A program made the translations under genes and the position numbers. 64,000 bases of DNA from Nilaparvata lugens. Taxonomy: Eukaryota > Arthropoda > Insecta > Hemiptera > Delphacidae. Within the stretch, counting starts at the first letter, position 1. The number at the start of each line of letters is the position of its first letter. The stretch covers positions 18,333,999 to 18,397,998 of the forward strand of contig NC_052510.1 of assembly GCF_014356525.2 (NCBI RefSeq), given 5' to 3'. Shown piece after piece: positions 1 to 12,527 of the stretch. Under the pieces are notes generated by a model that did not search any database, had not been told where the DNA came from, and saw nothing but the letters and a program-made list of their open reading frames with translations.

Positions 1-431
1 CTCATTTCTATTTTTATACTCATCAATATTTGACCATAAACCTGTTTATATTAACATGCATATTGAGAGGTGAGTAGAATTCAACACTCCTCTCACACAG
101 AAAAAAACAATAACATAGTGCAATATTTACAATCGCTAATAATATCCAAATAGTGGCCTTATTAATTTCAATGATTGATTAGAAATAGTATAACCAATAT
201 ATTACCAAATTTTGAGCTAATTAAAATTTTGTTATCAGCTCCACACTTCACAATGATGAATATGTATGAATTTTATTCTGAATTTCAGTTGATAAATGAA
301 ACCAAAAATTATTTGATCACTCTTTTAAAATCATCCCATTATTTTGCACCACTCATTCTCATTCTACTAAACCAATTAGACTAAGTTGGAGTAGCCTAAC
401 TAAGAGTAAGGAGTTAATTGTAGGAAATTAC
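1..431 (-). other. Intron 1 (part) of gene A
   Basis: Lies immediately 3' of the gene A signal exon on the minus strand and should be its first intron, cut by the window edge. AT-rich; I see no exon, RNA gene or clear repeat in it. A 69-codon open frame at 175-384 on the plus strand has no signal peptide or recognisable motif and is probably chance. Confidence 0.5.
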
Positions 432-485
432 CTCAATGATAACAATGAGAGCGAGGAGAGAAGCAATGAGTGACTTGGCGGCCAT
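432..485 (-). CDS. Gene A, signal-peptide first exon (5' partial gene)
   Basis: Seen on the minus strand: an ATG at 485 opens 18 codons reading MAAKSLIASLLALIVIIE, followed directly by a GTAATT donor at 431. The peptide is a classic signal sequence (Lys after the start, then a hydrophobic core). It aligns almost residue for residue with the first exon of gene B on the other strand (MASKTIIAAFLALVAIIE), with the same exon length and the same phase-0 junction after Glu, so A and B are divergent paralogues about 410 bp apart. The body exon lies left of the window, so the mature protein cannot be described; by analogy with B it is likely Cys-rich. A TATA-like box lies about 55 bp upstream. The exon is well supported; the nature of the product is inference. 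Confidence 0.8.
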
Positions 486-536
486 TTTACTGAATTTCTT
501 TTTTCAGAAAGTGAGGAATTTTGAGGCGGGTATCGA

Positions 537-545
537 ATATATACC
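537..545 (-). promoter_or_regulatory. TATA box of gene A
   Basis: Read on the minus strand the sequence is GTATATATT, about 55 bp before the gene A start codon. That leaves room for transcription to begin near 510-515 with a short leader. The 411 bp between the A and B start codons form a compact divergent promoter. Confidence 0.55.
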
Positions 546-829
546 CATTCTCAACCTGGATATCACGAGGATATACCGTACTAGTGGAATCGATTAGACA
601 TCGGAACATGACTCCGATTCATTTCAGTTTTATTTTTAACAAATTCAACACCAAACTTTCCAACTTATCACCAGTTTTTTCATAGTTGAAAAGTGTGAAA
701 AATGTGGGATTACACGTAAAATGCAAACAAACGCCTGATAAAGCTGAAAGAACAATGGAACTTAAATTAGGAAAGGATATGATATTGATTTCCGTGACTG
801 TGATTAAGTTGATTCTTGATGGAACTTAC

Positions 830-838
830 TATAAAATA
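830..838 (+). promoter_or_regulatory. TATA box of gene B
   Basis: TATAAAATA at 830-838, about 60 bp upstream of the gene B ATG at 898. The expected start site near 860 (ACACTCCATCAACT) would give a leader of about 35-40 nt, much like the other genes of the cluster. Confidence 0.6.
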
Positions 839-897
839 TCGTGTTACACTCCATCAACTACAATTGAATCGAAAAATCGATACAATACTTTTCAAAA

Positions 898-2805
898 ATG
901 GCATCAAAGACAATCATCGCTGCTTTCCTCGCCCTTGTGGCCATCATTGAAGTAAGTCTCCTACACATAATGGACATTACTCGAAAATATTTATTCTGCA
1001 CAAATATTTCTGTTCACAATACCCATGCTCATGCATTCACTTATCATCTTCCAAACTTAGATATTCCGAATTCCCCTAATACATCAAATTTTCCTTTCAA
1101 AGAGAAGGAATACTATTCCCCAACAAAAGTAATTCAATTGAACACCTCGGGAAATTTCTACTCCTGTAGAATAAAAAATAAAATAAAAAATATTTTGAAC
1201 TTGGCCTCAATTACAAAACTTTCCAGTGAGGAAATTGTTATAATAATATTCAATAGTCTACATTAAACATATAATTTTGTTTGACATTTTTAATTCGAAC
1301 TTATGGAACTCAATTCCAACAAATGAAATAAAGTGAGTCTCGATATTTTTATTTTTTGATTACTTTTTCTTTCAATCATTGTCATGGATCGATAAGGATT
1401 CTTATATTCATACAATAGCCTAATGATGAAACATCTATGTTCAAGAATCAATAATAATAAATTTCAATCATATGAATTATGTTCAATATGTTCGTTTCAT
1501 TGCACGATGTTCAACTTTTGAAAATTATTTTGTCAATGTTTGAAGTTACATGGACTAATGTAATGTATAGTGAAAGTTGATTCTTTGTAATAGAACACTT
1601 TATTATTAGTAGAGGAAGGTAGATGAAATGAATTGAATAATCCTCGTGGATGCATCCTTCTAAACAATCCAAACCCATATAAATAGTTTAGGCTATTTAT
1701 AAAAAGTTTATTTAACTCTTATAAATTGTTTATCCATAATAAACAATATGTACTCATAATATGTTAGCTTGCATGAATCATAATTGCCACCAGTAGAATA
1801 GTTTTTTCTTGAGTATTCCCAGTCAAGTTCTTCCTCTCATTCAATTCACTTGTTGAAAGTTGCATGGAGTTCAATTGAACAAAAATTGAAAAGAGATGTA
1901 CTCAAAGTATTTTGGTAACTTTGGTAATGGAAATTAACTCCTGTCAGTGAAAATTATTGTATAATATTATTCTAATTTCTTTAAACGATGACTATATCGA
2001 TTAATAATTCCATGAAAATATGATATTTCCAATTATTCAACAATAAACCAAGCCACTTAAGAACAGAAACAAATAATAAGAATTCCTCTTATTTACAAAA
2101 ACATATATAACAGTAGTTATTCTGTACATACCGTATTTCAAAAAAGGTATTCATTTGGAATAAGGAATTCATTCATTCAGTCATGTACAATGATTACACT
2201 CATGTGAGAAGGCACAACAGGCTGATGCCCAAAAGTGTCCCTTCTCAAATTTATACCACAGTCCAAATCAAAATGTAGGTTAAGCTAATATTATATATAT
2301 AATCTTGGAAAATTCAATAGAGCTGGAACTCTATCCGGCATTTTATTGCCATTGCATTGGTTCCACTCATTTTCCACAGAAACAAGAAATAAGATTTTTC
2401 CTTTAACAAAACAAGCATTACAATATCAGATTAAGGAGAAATACACAATAATTTCAGTTACCCACTCTATAGAAACTCTTGGATTACATGTCTAACCATT
2501 AACTTGTGTTGCAGGTCACCAACGCCTGCGGTTGCGGCTGCGGTTGTGGAGGTTGCGGTTCCGGTTGCGGAGGTTGCGGCTGTTGTTGCCAGCCATGCTG
2601 CTGCCAGTGCGGCTGCTGCTGCCACAAGAAGTGCGGTGACACCGTTGTCATCAAGCACCCAGACTGCTGTTGTTGCAAGCCATGCTGTTGTTGCAAGCCA
2701 TGCTGCTGTTGTTGCCAGCCATGTTGCTGTTGTTGCCAGCCATGCTGCGGTTGCGGTTGCGGTTGCGGTTGTGGTTGCGGCGGATGCGGCAGCTGCTGCT
2801 GTTAA
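898..2805 (+). CDS. Gene B: ultra-high-cysteine secreted protein
   Basis: Two exons, 898-951 and 2515-2805, joined in phase 0 (donor GTAAGT at 952; acceptor GCAG at 2511-2514). The 114-aa product starts MASKTIIAAFLALVAIIE and continues VTNA at the exon junction; signal cleavage probably falls after that Ala, since the next residue is Cys. I count 47 cysteines in the 92 residues after it, about 51%. The body consists of Gly-Cys alternations, then Cys3-5 blocks separated by Gln-Pro or Lys-Pro, one short non-Cys break (GDTVVIKHPD), another Gly-Cys run and a final CCC. This is the composition of ultra-high-sulfur keratin-associated proteins or metallothionein-like proteins, but I see no homology to either. 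A structural, disulfide-crosslinked extracellular role or metal binding are the reasonable options. The intron (about 1.56 kb) is AT-rich and otherwise featureless. Paralogue of gene A. Confidence 0.85.
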
Positions 2806-2941
2806 GTCACCAAAAATCTCCAAGACTCTCAAACTCCTCGTCTCTTATAACTGGGAAATCTTCAAAACTCTCCATTTTCCTCTTCTCCTGTAATAGCCTC
2901 TCCTTGCTCCCATATTAATATTTCCACATGCAAACTATTTC

Positions 2942-2947
2942 AATAAA
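2942..2947 (+). terminator. Polyadenylation signal of gene B
   Basis: AATAAA about 135 bp after the gene B stop codon, the first canonical signal downstream. Confidence 0.6.
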
Positions 2948-5518
2948 AACAGAATAGCAAGTTAAAGGTGTGTACAATTCATTTCCACCCACACTCGAAA
3001 GTTAAGCTTCAATCTAGTATTAACTATGATCTCAGTCACTTATCTATCATTACCAATGAAGAGACTACAATATTAGACGCTTAGTCGCGTCGATATGATC
3101 TGATTGGACACTTTAAACTCTATAAAAAGTTTGATTTAAAAGTTTTACTCGGGATGATAATTATTATAGCCTATGGTTAGATCGATCTCAATAGGCGTCA
3201 AATCTGCAGAACCCGAAGGAAAGAAACTTAAGTCTTGTTCTAGTACCTACTAGCCCAAATATATACATTCATAAATGTGCAATATTGTATCACTTAATTA
3301 ACACAAAACAATGTGCATTAATGGTCGAGTGGCATTAGTATAGAGATCAAATAACATGCTCCAAACCAAAATATGAGGGTCAATTCAGATAATGTTGTGA
3401 AATTTCCACATGTATCTGTAAACCAGAGGATTTAATGAATAAATCATTATTTAAGATTCGATGGTTTTTGAAGAATGATTGGCAGAACTAGTTGGAAACA
3501 GAATTATTCATACAGTATAATTAAAGCAACTACTAGTTGAGTATACTTTATTTGAATTTCAGATTCCTTCAAAAAACTTTGGAAAAAGTTAATGATTTCT
3601 AAAAATGACTATTTTATTATACGATAATATAAACGGATTCAATCATCCTATAAAGCCTGAGGCGTGATTAAAGGAGAGATTCAGATGATCATTTCCGTAC
3701 TATTATTGTTATACGTTATGTATTATATGAGCACACCTACAATTGTATTTGTCAAATTCTATAAGAAGAACATGAGGGCGAAGAGAGTTTTTCTCGATAT
3801 CCTCAGATGTGCAATAATTCAAGTTCACCTACTATCACTTACAACAGAGAAAACTTATCGTAGGCTATTCATTTGGTAGAAGTGAGTGAGAAGGATATTT
3901 TTAATATTCTTTCCGAAGAATGGTCATTGATTTGTCCAAAGCTCCGCCAAATTATGTAGATGCATAACAATATTATCTATAGTTATTCCAAATTGCTTTC
4001 TTCATATCATATACAATTCAATAATTATTTTCTTAGTCTATATCATGTAAATTCATCTATAATTTTTCTGTATTGTAAGCTATTGTATAAAAGTGTATAC
4101 GCTTGTATATATTGTAATCTACATAAATAAAGTACTCAATCAATTCATGAAGTTCAAGAAAAATGCATGAATTGCTTGGAATGACGAGTCTAAGTCCAAT
4201 CAGCAAACTCTTCAAATTCAAACTGATCTATACATTATTTGATGGATAAAATGTATGAACATAGTAAATTGTATGAATGAATCTGCAAGGTAGATCCTCT
4301 AATCACCAAATAATGAAAGGAAATTAATATGAGAAAGAGGAGATATTTTCAGGATCATGATTGAATAAGGATAATAAATTCACAGTAGGTGGCTCATGAA
4401 CGCCTTATTCATAAAAAATTACACTTATTCATGAACCGTGTTCATGAAGAATTATGAGTATGAGAGAATACGGAATCACGGAAGAATTTTGAAAGGAAAT
4501 AAACCGTGATATCTTATCCGTCAGGACTACAATAGTATAAAACACAAATGAGCGGATGTGACGTGTGAGAAGTAGATGATCTATTTTCAGTATAAGAATT
4601 TTGTTTGAATGAACCATCGATTCTTCTGGTGGAATAGATTTTTCTGAGATGACCAAATTATCCTACCAAAGATTGAGTTCAATTCAAACTTCTTTTCAAT
4701 AGGCTTTAGTATATGACAATTATTGCCGATTCTCTTTGCAATTACTCTTACAACTTACAAATCCCAAATAATATAGCATGAAAATTCTTCAGATACATGA
4801 ATTGAATAATTCAAAAAAGATTCATCAATGATTTAGTTGAACCGAATTACATAATACGAGCATATTTTTTCCATTAGAAAATATTGTAAAATATGATAAA
4901 TGATTTATAATATAGGCTATTCATGATTTGATAGTATACTACTTATATAACTTTAAGTAGTTCATTTTCAATCACACCACGTTAAAATATTTCAAACAAT
5001 GTTGAATCAATAATGTTATTATTTATGATTTTTTCTCACTCAATTCCCTTTTTTGTTAAATGACCCGGACTCGGTACATACCACTCGAACTTTATTGAAG
5101 AGATCTGAATTAGGGTGATTTTCTCACGTCACATTATGTGGAATGAATCGCAAGAACTATTCTCAAAAAATATAATGTTACTTATCTTAGTCAAGAATAT
5201 TTCAAGTGAATTGCATAGAGAACCTCTCTTTTCATATTGATCAAGAAAACTCTGAAGTTTCGCTGTGCCCTACTACGAAATTTTAAATTCCATCAGCATC
5301 CCACCTCAGATCTACTCTACTCTAACATTGATATTATGAGATAAAATGAATTATTCTACGTACATTATTAGATAATATTTCAGATTAGAAAAAAAGCTAG
5401 GAACACGTTCTAGTTTGATTCATCTATTTCGAAAGTTGAATTACGCTAATCGAGTTCAATCCATTCACCTTGCGTGTGCATACTGTTTCAAATAACAATG
5501 TAATTGATAGCAGCAACA
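2948..5518. other. Intergenic, gene B to gene C
   Basis: AT-rich sequence in which I find no supported gene, RNA or transposon. An open frame with ATG at 3685 on the plus strand begins with a hydrophobic stretch (MIISVLLLLYVMYYM) but has no promoter, donor or related sequence, so I do not call it. No clear TATA box was found ahead of gene C. Confidence 0.5.
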
Positions 5519-8500
5519 ATGGGATGGCTCGCAGTATTGACGATTGCAGCGGTAGTTGGATCAATTTCATGTGTTGAGGTGAGAAAGTGTTCAAAATATT
5601 TCTTAACAACAATAAAAATGCTGAGTTTCACAAATTTTCCGAATAGTTCATTGTTCATTGCCTGGTTTGCATAGCTTACATTTTGGGCCGAACTGTAACG
5701 ACAAATACAGCGTATTTTGATAAAAACTTCGAAATAAGAAACTCATGAAATCATAGTCATTGAAAATTTAAATCTCAGAAAACAATATTGATGACTCGTA
5801 TGTATTGTCCGAAACGTTCATTAATGTCTCAAAGTTTGAAAAATAATATGTGTAGTCCTTTACATATATTTCTACATTTCCACAAGGTAGAAATCCTTCC
5901 TAATGTCATTAACAGCTTTTCTAAGCTATTGAAAAAGGCCGAACACTGATTATTCTGCCAGAAAAATGTATAAATGTCATTCAGCCGTAGGCAAAAGAAA
6001 CGTAATATAGTATGTAGTTCACATTGGTTCCGATAGAATATTTTTGAATAACTTGAAAATATCCTATTAACCTCTTTCAACCAGATGATACTTTTTTCTA
6101 AGACATCTTATAAGTAAAGCAAAAAAATCATTCGAAACTTTGGAAGTTGAAACTTATTCATTTTTGAGATTATCAAGAGATTTCACTTGAATCGGAACTC
6201 TACTGACACAAAATTATAGTAGAGTATCAAACGCATATTCATCTCGTAAAATGTGATTGAGGAGAAGCCTATTTTCTCAATGTTGACACCACGATCATCA
6301 CGGTGATGAACCTATAACCAATATTCATTACAATAAGCTAAGCATGATTAACATGTTGTATGATCCATGAAGGATGTCATTCAGTAGAAGAATGGGATGA
6401 GTGGTATGTCGTACTACAGTATTATGATTAGTACACGACTTGTGTAAACCTTTCTTGGTGGAAGTTGACACTTTCTCTATTAACGATCCTCTATTAATGA
6501 TAGACCCATAGATATTCAATTGAAATATTGCAAGCCCAATTAAATGAGGATTTATATGAAAAATATATTGATCTCATCAGATTTGATGGTATGTAACTTA
6601 GCATGCTTTTTCCAATTACTGTATCGTTAGTTTTCTTCATTTTATCGTTCTATAGAACATTTTTTATCGATTTCAAAGACAAACTGATTGAATTACTTCA
6701 CTACCAGTTTTATAAATCGCATCAACGGAACAATATTATTACGTATTTTTTGAAGAATAGTACACATGTTCACGTTATTTTTAGTATACTTCATAATTAA
6801 TGGAAAAATTTCCAATAAGTCATATAACTAGAATTAATATACATCATCATTCAACTCATATATTTATATTAGTTTTTCACAATGAATGATTTTACAGAAT
6901 TACCATTACAACAATTTCGGAAATGGACTACAGGGAGGCAATTTCAACGCATTCAAAAAATTTCCAAATTTTGGATCAATTCAGCAGCCTTCTGGTCATT
7001 GGCATTACACAGATGTAAGTAATAAATACGTTATAACAACTGAAGAATTGTTCATAATAACGCAATGTGCCTAGAATGCATGGAATACATATTTACCTAT
7101 GAATGAATGATAATGTACATGATATATACCTATGTATTCTATGTATTTCAGGTACATTGCGTTATAATGAACGATTCTCCAGTTATGATGAAAGTTTACT
7201 GCATGATAGTTGGGGTCCAATGTCTCTCAATATTCTGTCATGTACGGTACTGTAAGCAATGGAGTAATAAATTCTATCAATTCAAGAATTTATTTTGAGA
7301 AGATTGAAACAGGAAGGAAAGATATCATAAGAAGATATATTCCATGCTACAGGCTAGGTCGTTTATGTTCCAAATTTCACTGTTCGCTCAATCTAATTAC
7401 TGTCGACTATTGTCGATTTTTACTGTCTTGGCCGGGCAAGAGTGTAGCTTACGCCACTACGGCCGTAGTACGAAAGACCACCAGCATCACATTACTAACT
7501 CCACTAAAAAGAACTACAGTGTGTGGACTAGATCGGCTTGAGCAAACAGTGGAATGAACATAAACGCCCTATACAATCTTCTTTTGCTATCTTCCATCTA
7601 TGATTGGAGTAAATCGATTTTTGGCTATGTATTCCATGCATTACTTGTCATTCAAGGCTGATGTGTATTGAATTATGTAAATGACCCAGTCTAATATATG
7701 ATACAAATTGAATGGATTCAAACGAATTCTCCGACCTAAATTTTTTCAATCCTTGCTTAAACGTTGTCTCTGTCAGATCAATTGGAATGGATATTCCAAT
7801 ATATAATAAAAATGGATATGGATAATGGATTGGAATGGATAAATAGATTGAAAGAATTTAATGTATAATGTTCTTCCTATAATACACTGACTCAAGTCTC
7901 TTTGAAGCTGTTGATTTCATAATTGATTAATAATTATAATGAATCATTGTCGATTAATTATTTCCAACATTGGATATGAGGATCATTATAAAAGATTATT
8001 GTTAATAGGATAATATTTTATTATAATTCTTTTAAAAAAATAAGAAGTCTGAATACTAGACTAATACTACGTGCAACCAATTTTTTAGTATGACGTCAAG
8101 TGGAATCGTAGAATTGAATATAATATATTATATTATTATATACATAATCTCCCACATCACTTGAAATTATTGGAATTATCATAATTATTAGAATGGTCTT
8201 ATCCATTCAGATTCATTGTAAAATTATTCAATTTTAATGTAATGCTTTCTGAAAATGAAATTTCCATGAGAATTTGAGAAGAAAATAATAACGCTTTAGC
8301 ATTCTTGCTAATATGTAACTTATTTTTTGAGAGCCTGAGAGCTGAAAGCTTATCTTCAATCAATAATGATCTTAAACATGACCCTCCGTCACGATAAAGC
8401 GAGGAGTATGCGACAACCGAGAAGGATCGCTTATATGAGTTTTCTGAAACCTACAACTACATATTCTCAATACAAGTATGAAACAAAATCTCTGTAAGTG

Positions 8501-10563
8501 ATGTATATCAATCTTTCCTGAGAGTGAGATTTTCAGTGTGTTTCTCACCACCGGGAAACTATTTTTTTGTGATTCATAGATTACTATTTGAAGTAGATTG
8601 ATGAATAAGTAGCCTATTGAAGAAGTACATGTCATCCCAGTTCAATATAATATAAATTGATTTAAAATATTATTTGACAATGATCACCTAATTCGAAATT
8701 CAATAATTCTGTATTATCAACAACGTAATCTTCTCCATTTCACAGGATGACGAAGATGACCTCGAAGAAGAAAACACACTGCCTGTTGACGAGAATGAAG
8801 AGACTGATTCTAACCCAGAAGTTGATGGTAACAACTCAAACTTCGTAGTTGGTGACGAACAAGATAACACCGACCCAGATGACAACGACCAAGATGACTT
8901 CGATCAAGATGACTTCGATCAAGATTTTGGATTGGATGAAATTCAAATTGATGCTCGAGGAAGGAATGGAGGTCTTGGTGCTTTATCCTCACTACCTGCT
9001 TTGAAGAACCAGCTGAAATCAATATCAAATAGTTTAGTCAATAGGAAACTACAGAATGGTCAATCTAATGACAATACTCCAATTGATGCATTCAATGATC
9101 CGACTGAGGAGACCTCATTGATCACAGGGAGTTCTGGAGACAGTTCTGACTTTTCTCAACTAGGGAGTCAAACTGAGTCAGGAGATACTTCGAATCTATT
9201 TGGAGGACTATTGGCGGCCGCAATTCCCACACTCTTGTCGAATGGTTTGAATAAAGCGAGTTCAAGTGCTGGTTCTTCTCAAAATGAAGGGCTTAAAAAC
9301 CCAGGAGATATTTCAAATCTATTTAGAGAACTATTGGGGAGTGCAATTTTGTCGAATAAAGGAAGTCTGGGACAGGATGTAGGTCGTAGCTCTTCTCGAA
9401 ATAGGGGTCAATCTAATAAGTTAACTGGAGAAGTATCTAATTTGATTGCTGGATTACTAGGATCCTCAATAGGCCTCCCAAAAGAGGCAGTATCTAATGG
9501 TTTGAATAAAGGAATCTCAAAGATCGGTAATATTAGAAACAATGTACTTGATTTCAGAGATCGAGCACTTGATAGACGTGTGGGCATAGCTCAACGTAAT
9601 CAACTCAACCAATTTGACCCAAGATTTCAAGCTTCTTTGTCAAAAAGTGATCATGTACTTGGTGATGATCAGTTGACTTGGAATAAGGTGGCAAATTTAG
9701 TTACAAAATTCCAACCCAGTTCAGCTGAAGCTCAACAGAGTAAGCTGGGTACCTCGTCTCTGAAAAACAGTATTCTTGGGCTTTTGGGAAGCACAAAAGG
9801 AGCCGTAACAACGATTAAGGGTGCGGGTGAGAGTAGTGATAATTCTGGAACAAAGAGAAATGAAGATAACCAATCAGTGATAAGTGGTTTTCTTGGTTTC
9901 CTGGGCAACGCAGTTACATCTTCAAGTGGTAATAAAGGAAGGGGAAGTGATAACAATAGCAACGATGATTCTAACAAAGGTGGAAGATTTCAATTTTTGA
10001 CCAATGCAAAGAATTTTGTCACCAACCCTGTCGATTTTGTGGAGAGAAGAATAAGAAATAAGATCAAGAAAAAAATAAAAAACGAAATCAAACAATGCGT
10101 GGGAGATCTCAGTAACAGAGTTGTTCAATTCAAGAGTAATATGACTGGTTTAGCTGGTGGAGTGGTAGAAAGCTTCATACAAAAACCATCTCAAAATACA
10201 AACAAAAACTGTTTGAAAATTCTGACAGGACCACAAGCTCACCAATTGTATTTGAACGGGAAACATATTCCTGAATCGCGGATAATCTATGTTGATAAAC
10301 TGTATCCATTGGATTTCAATAGTTGTCCAGTCAATCACCAGAATGAAGTACTGAGGAACTGCTTGCTCAAAGGTAATGTCCTCGTCCTGAGTCAACCCGA
10401 TAAAGTCAAAGTGGAGGAAGAGCATGGCCGTCAATTGGAAATGATAATCGCAAAAGATGTCATCAAAGACAGGTTGAATGGTTTGGTGGATACATTTTTC
10501 CAGAATTTCGGAAGACAATTCATAAAAGGAGTACACATTTTCAGGGGTGATGGCAACGAATAG
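5519..10563 (+). CDS. Gene C: large secreted Ser/Asn/Gly-rich protein
   Basis: Predicted exons 5519-5578, 6898-7014 and 8746-10563, all phase 0, giving 664 aa. Exon 1 is a signal peptide (MGWLAVLTIAAVVGSISCVE, donor GTGAGA). Exon 2 adds 39 residues rich in Asn, Gly, Phe and His (acceptor ACAG, donor GTAAGT). Exon 3 opens with an Asp/Glu-rich segment (residues about 60-125) that includes repeats of QDDFD. A Ser/Asn/Gly-rich region follows with three imperfect copies of a SNLFxxLLxxAI-type unit near residues 205-229, 246-271 and 287-316. Next comes a strongly basic patch (about 493-510, KIKKKIKNEIK), then a more ordered C-terminal part of about 150 residues with four Cys. I do not recognise the family. 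The body exon is AT-rich with ordinary codon use, unlike B, E and F. The 3' end of this gene is duplicated at 13304. Introns (1.3 and 1.7 kb) hold nothing I can name; an alternative acceptor at 7151 leads to an unconvincing short frame. Confidence 0.75.
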
Positions 10564-10864
10564 AGACTATGGATACTGTAATGTGCATTTATTAGCAATA
10601 ATCAGTGCCATACCTAATAATCCGGCTGCTATTATTATTCATGGATCGATTAAAAAATTGTGCTACTCCATTGCTGCGAAAAGTCACTTCCCTCGTCACT
10701 CGCATTATTCCAGTTATACGTTTCATCCACACCCATGTCATATTTCTCATACAATTTTTCTCCATTAATCAAATTTCGGATGAAAAATACTTATATCAGT
10801 GGAGGAAACGAGTTGGTACCCTTCTTGAATAGCTGAATGTTGATCAAAAACGTCTTTCCAAGCC

Positions 10865-10870
10865 AATAAA
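10865..10870 (+). terminator. Polyadenylation signal of gene C
   Basis: AATAAA about 300 bp after the gene C stop codon; the same signal recurs at 13677-13682 in the duplicated copy. Confidence 0.5.
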
Positions 10871-12315
10871 TTTATAATCATGCTGTAACAAAAAATTTAA
10901 AAAATCAAATAAGTGTTAATATTCATCTTCAAAGTAGGTACAGCAATAAATTGAGTATTATGATGCTTGCGTTGCCTATGCCGAATGTTTTCCTTATGAT
11001 TGTAATCAACAAAATATTTGAAAATGTAGAAATTTATATAATTTATTTCTTTTACATAAAATTCCATAAATCTCGAATTTGATTCATGCTCCATAAAAAC
11101 TGGATGTTTACAGATATATGACAATTTTCTCTTATATTCATAATATAAATATATCCTATAGGTAAATTGAATATATCACATTACGTACAAATCGTATAAT
11201 ATGAAAATCTTTTACAGAAGAGGAACTATGGCCTATTTATATTAATTACTGGTCAATGCCTTCGATGACAATGAACTCATCAAGTCTTATAAACATCAAA
11301 GTCAATGTCAAGTGAAATAGAAAAGTTTACACAGAAATTTCCATAATAAGAAATCAAAATTTGTGGCAAATCCATTAATTAGGAGTAGAATATGATTTTG
11401 AATCATTTTTTTCAAATATCTATAACTGGATTTTTCTACGAAAACTACAAATCTCTACAAAATCTAAGGAGAGTGTCATTGCTGATTCTCAATTATGACA
11501 CGAAATTTATCTTTAGAAGAATCAAATGAGGATATTGAATATCAGATTCCTTCGTCTGAATCTTTCACTTATTGTAGGCATATCCTGAAAGAGGGAATTA
11601 TCGTTGGTAGATAGGGTAATTGAATAATATTAGCTCATGAGCCATAGCTAAAGTCATAATAAATTGTGAGATTGAAATGAATTGGATTTTTTTTATCAAT
11701 AGAAATACAAAAATAATTTGGATTTCCGTTTGATAATAATTATTACAAAAATAATTCATTAGTCAGCCCAATAAAAGACTAAGGTTCGATAAGATGCCTT
11801 CAGCTTACATTGTGAATCTCGAAAAAATACATTTTCATTTCGATAGGCCTATGATTCAGATGTGTCTCCCTTTCACAACAAACGGACTATTATTAATAAC
11901 AGTTTAACCACATATACATTGGAAAATCAGATACATCATCTGAGTATGTCCAATATACTCTCAGAATAATGGAAAAATCTCAAATGAGTTGAACTAAATA
12001 AACTGTGCCAAGGTTGATTAAAACTGATATATTTCTCTTTTGAAAGTGAGGATAGCTGTTACATCAAATTCTGATCTTACTTGATAAGTTGAAGCACTGT
12101 TTACAATATCCATCTAATTGTCATCGACGGATCCAGTTGTCATAATGATAAATCTCTGAGAGAAATTTTATAAAAAGTTTCACGTTTCTTGATAAACAAT
12201 ATTCTGGCAGATTGCAAGTTTTCTCTGCAAAAGGCACATATCTATCTCCTTTCCATTGTAGCTTATCAGTCATTCGTGCCAGCTGTATGTTCACCTGAGA
12301 ATATTACACTTCAAA

Positions 12316-12322
12316 TATAAGA
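12316..12322 (+). promoter_or_regulatory. TATA-like box, duplicated gene D promoter copy 1
   Basis: TATAAGA at the same position relative to the duplicated ATG (12409) as the copy at 16016-16022. If functional it gives gene D a second, upstream promoter. Confidence 0.4.
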
Positions 12323-12408
12323 ATGAGAGAGTGAAATTTGATACTTCACATTTTTTTACATTTATGCACAAATTCCATTGGAGCATTCAAATGTAACTGT
12401 GATGCACT

Positions 12409-12465
12409 ATGAGAAGTCTAGTCACAGTGATCAAACAGTTATTAGTGATAGCATGTGTACTTCAG
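12409..12465 (+). pseudogene. Duplicate signal exon of gene D (alternative first exon or orphan)
   Basis: ATG at 12409 opens 19 codons (MRSLVTVIKQLLVIACVLQ) ending at a GTAAGT donor, identical to the gene D first exon at 16109-16165. No body exon of its own lies between 12466 and 13303. Either it is an orphan left by the duplication, or transcripts from here splice across the second copy to the acceptor at 19993 and give the same protein from an alternative promoter. The sequence cannot distinguish these; the intact ATG and donor mean splicing is possible. Confidence 0.7.
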
Positions 12466-12527
12466 GTAAGTACTTGAAATCATTCAATATGGTATAACCT
12501 AGAAATAGTCTTAAGAATAGGATGTGA

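Larger units (their letters stand above)
10493..12527 (+). repeat. Segmental duplication, copy 1
   Basis: About 2.04 kb that recurs nearly identically at 13304-16227. It starts inside the last exon of gene C (about 20 codons before the stop), runs through the gene C 3' UTR and the intergenic region, and ends about 60 bp after a gene D-type signal exon (12409-12465). Only scattered substitutions and one 4-bp difference (a GTAG repeat near 14000) separate the copies, so the event is recent. The sequence between 10871 and 12408 has no other gene. Confidence 0.9.

Noticed and set aside
2467..2832. Minus-strand and alternative-frame open frames over gene B
   Set aside because: Products of Cys/Gly codon repeats read in the wrong frame; no supporting signals.
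3685..3879. Small frame with hydrophobic start (MIISVLLLLYVMYYM)
   Set aside because: No promoter, no cleavage site or related gene, and low-complexity AT-rich codons; chance is more likely.
7152..7557. Alternative 3' exons for gene C after 7014 (for example a 115-codon frame at 7210-7557)
   Set aside because: The acceptor at 7151 leads to a short, poorly composed frame, and the longer frame is not in phase with exon 2. The acceptor at 8745 joins a 605-codon exon in phase.
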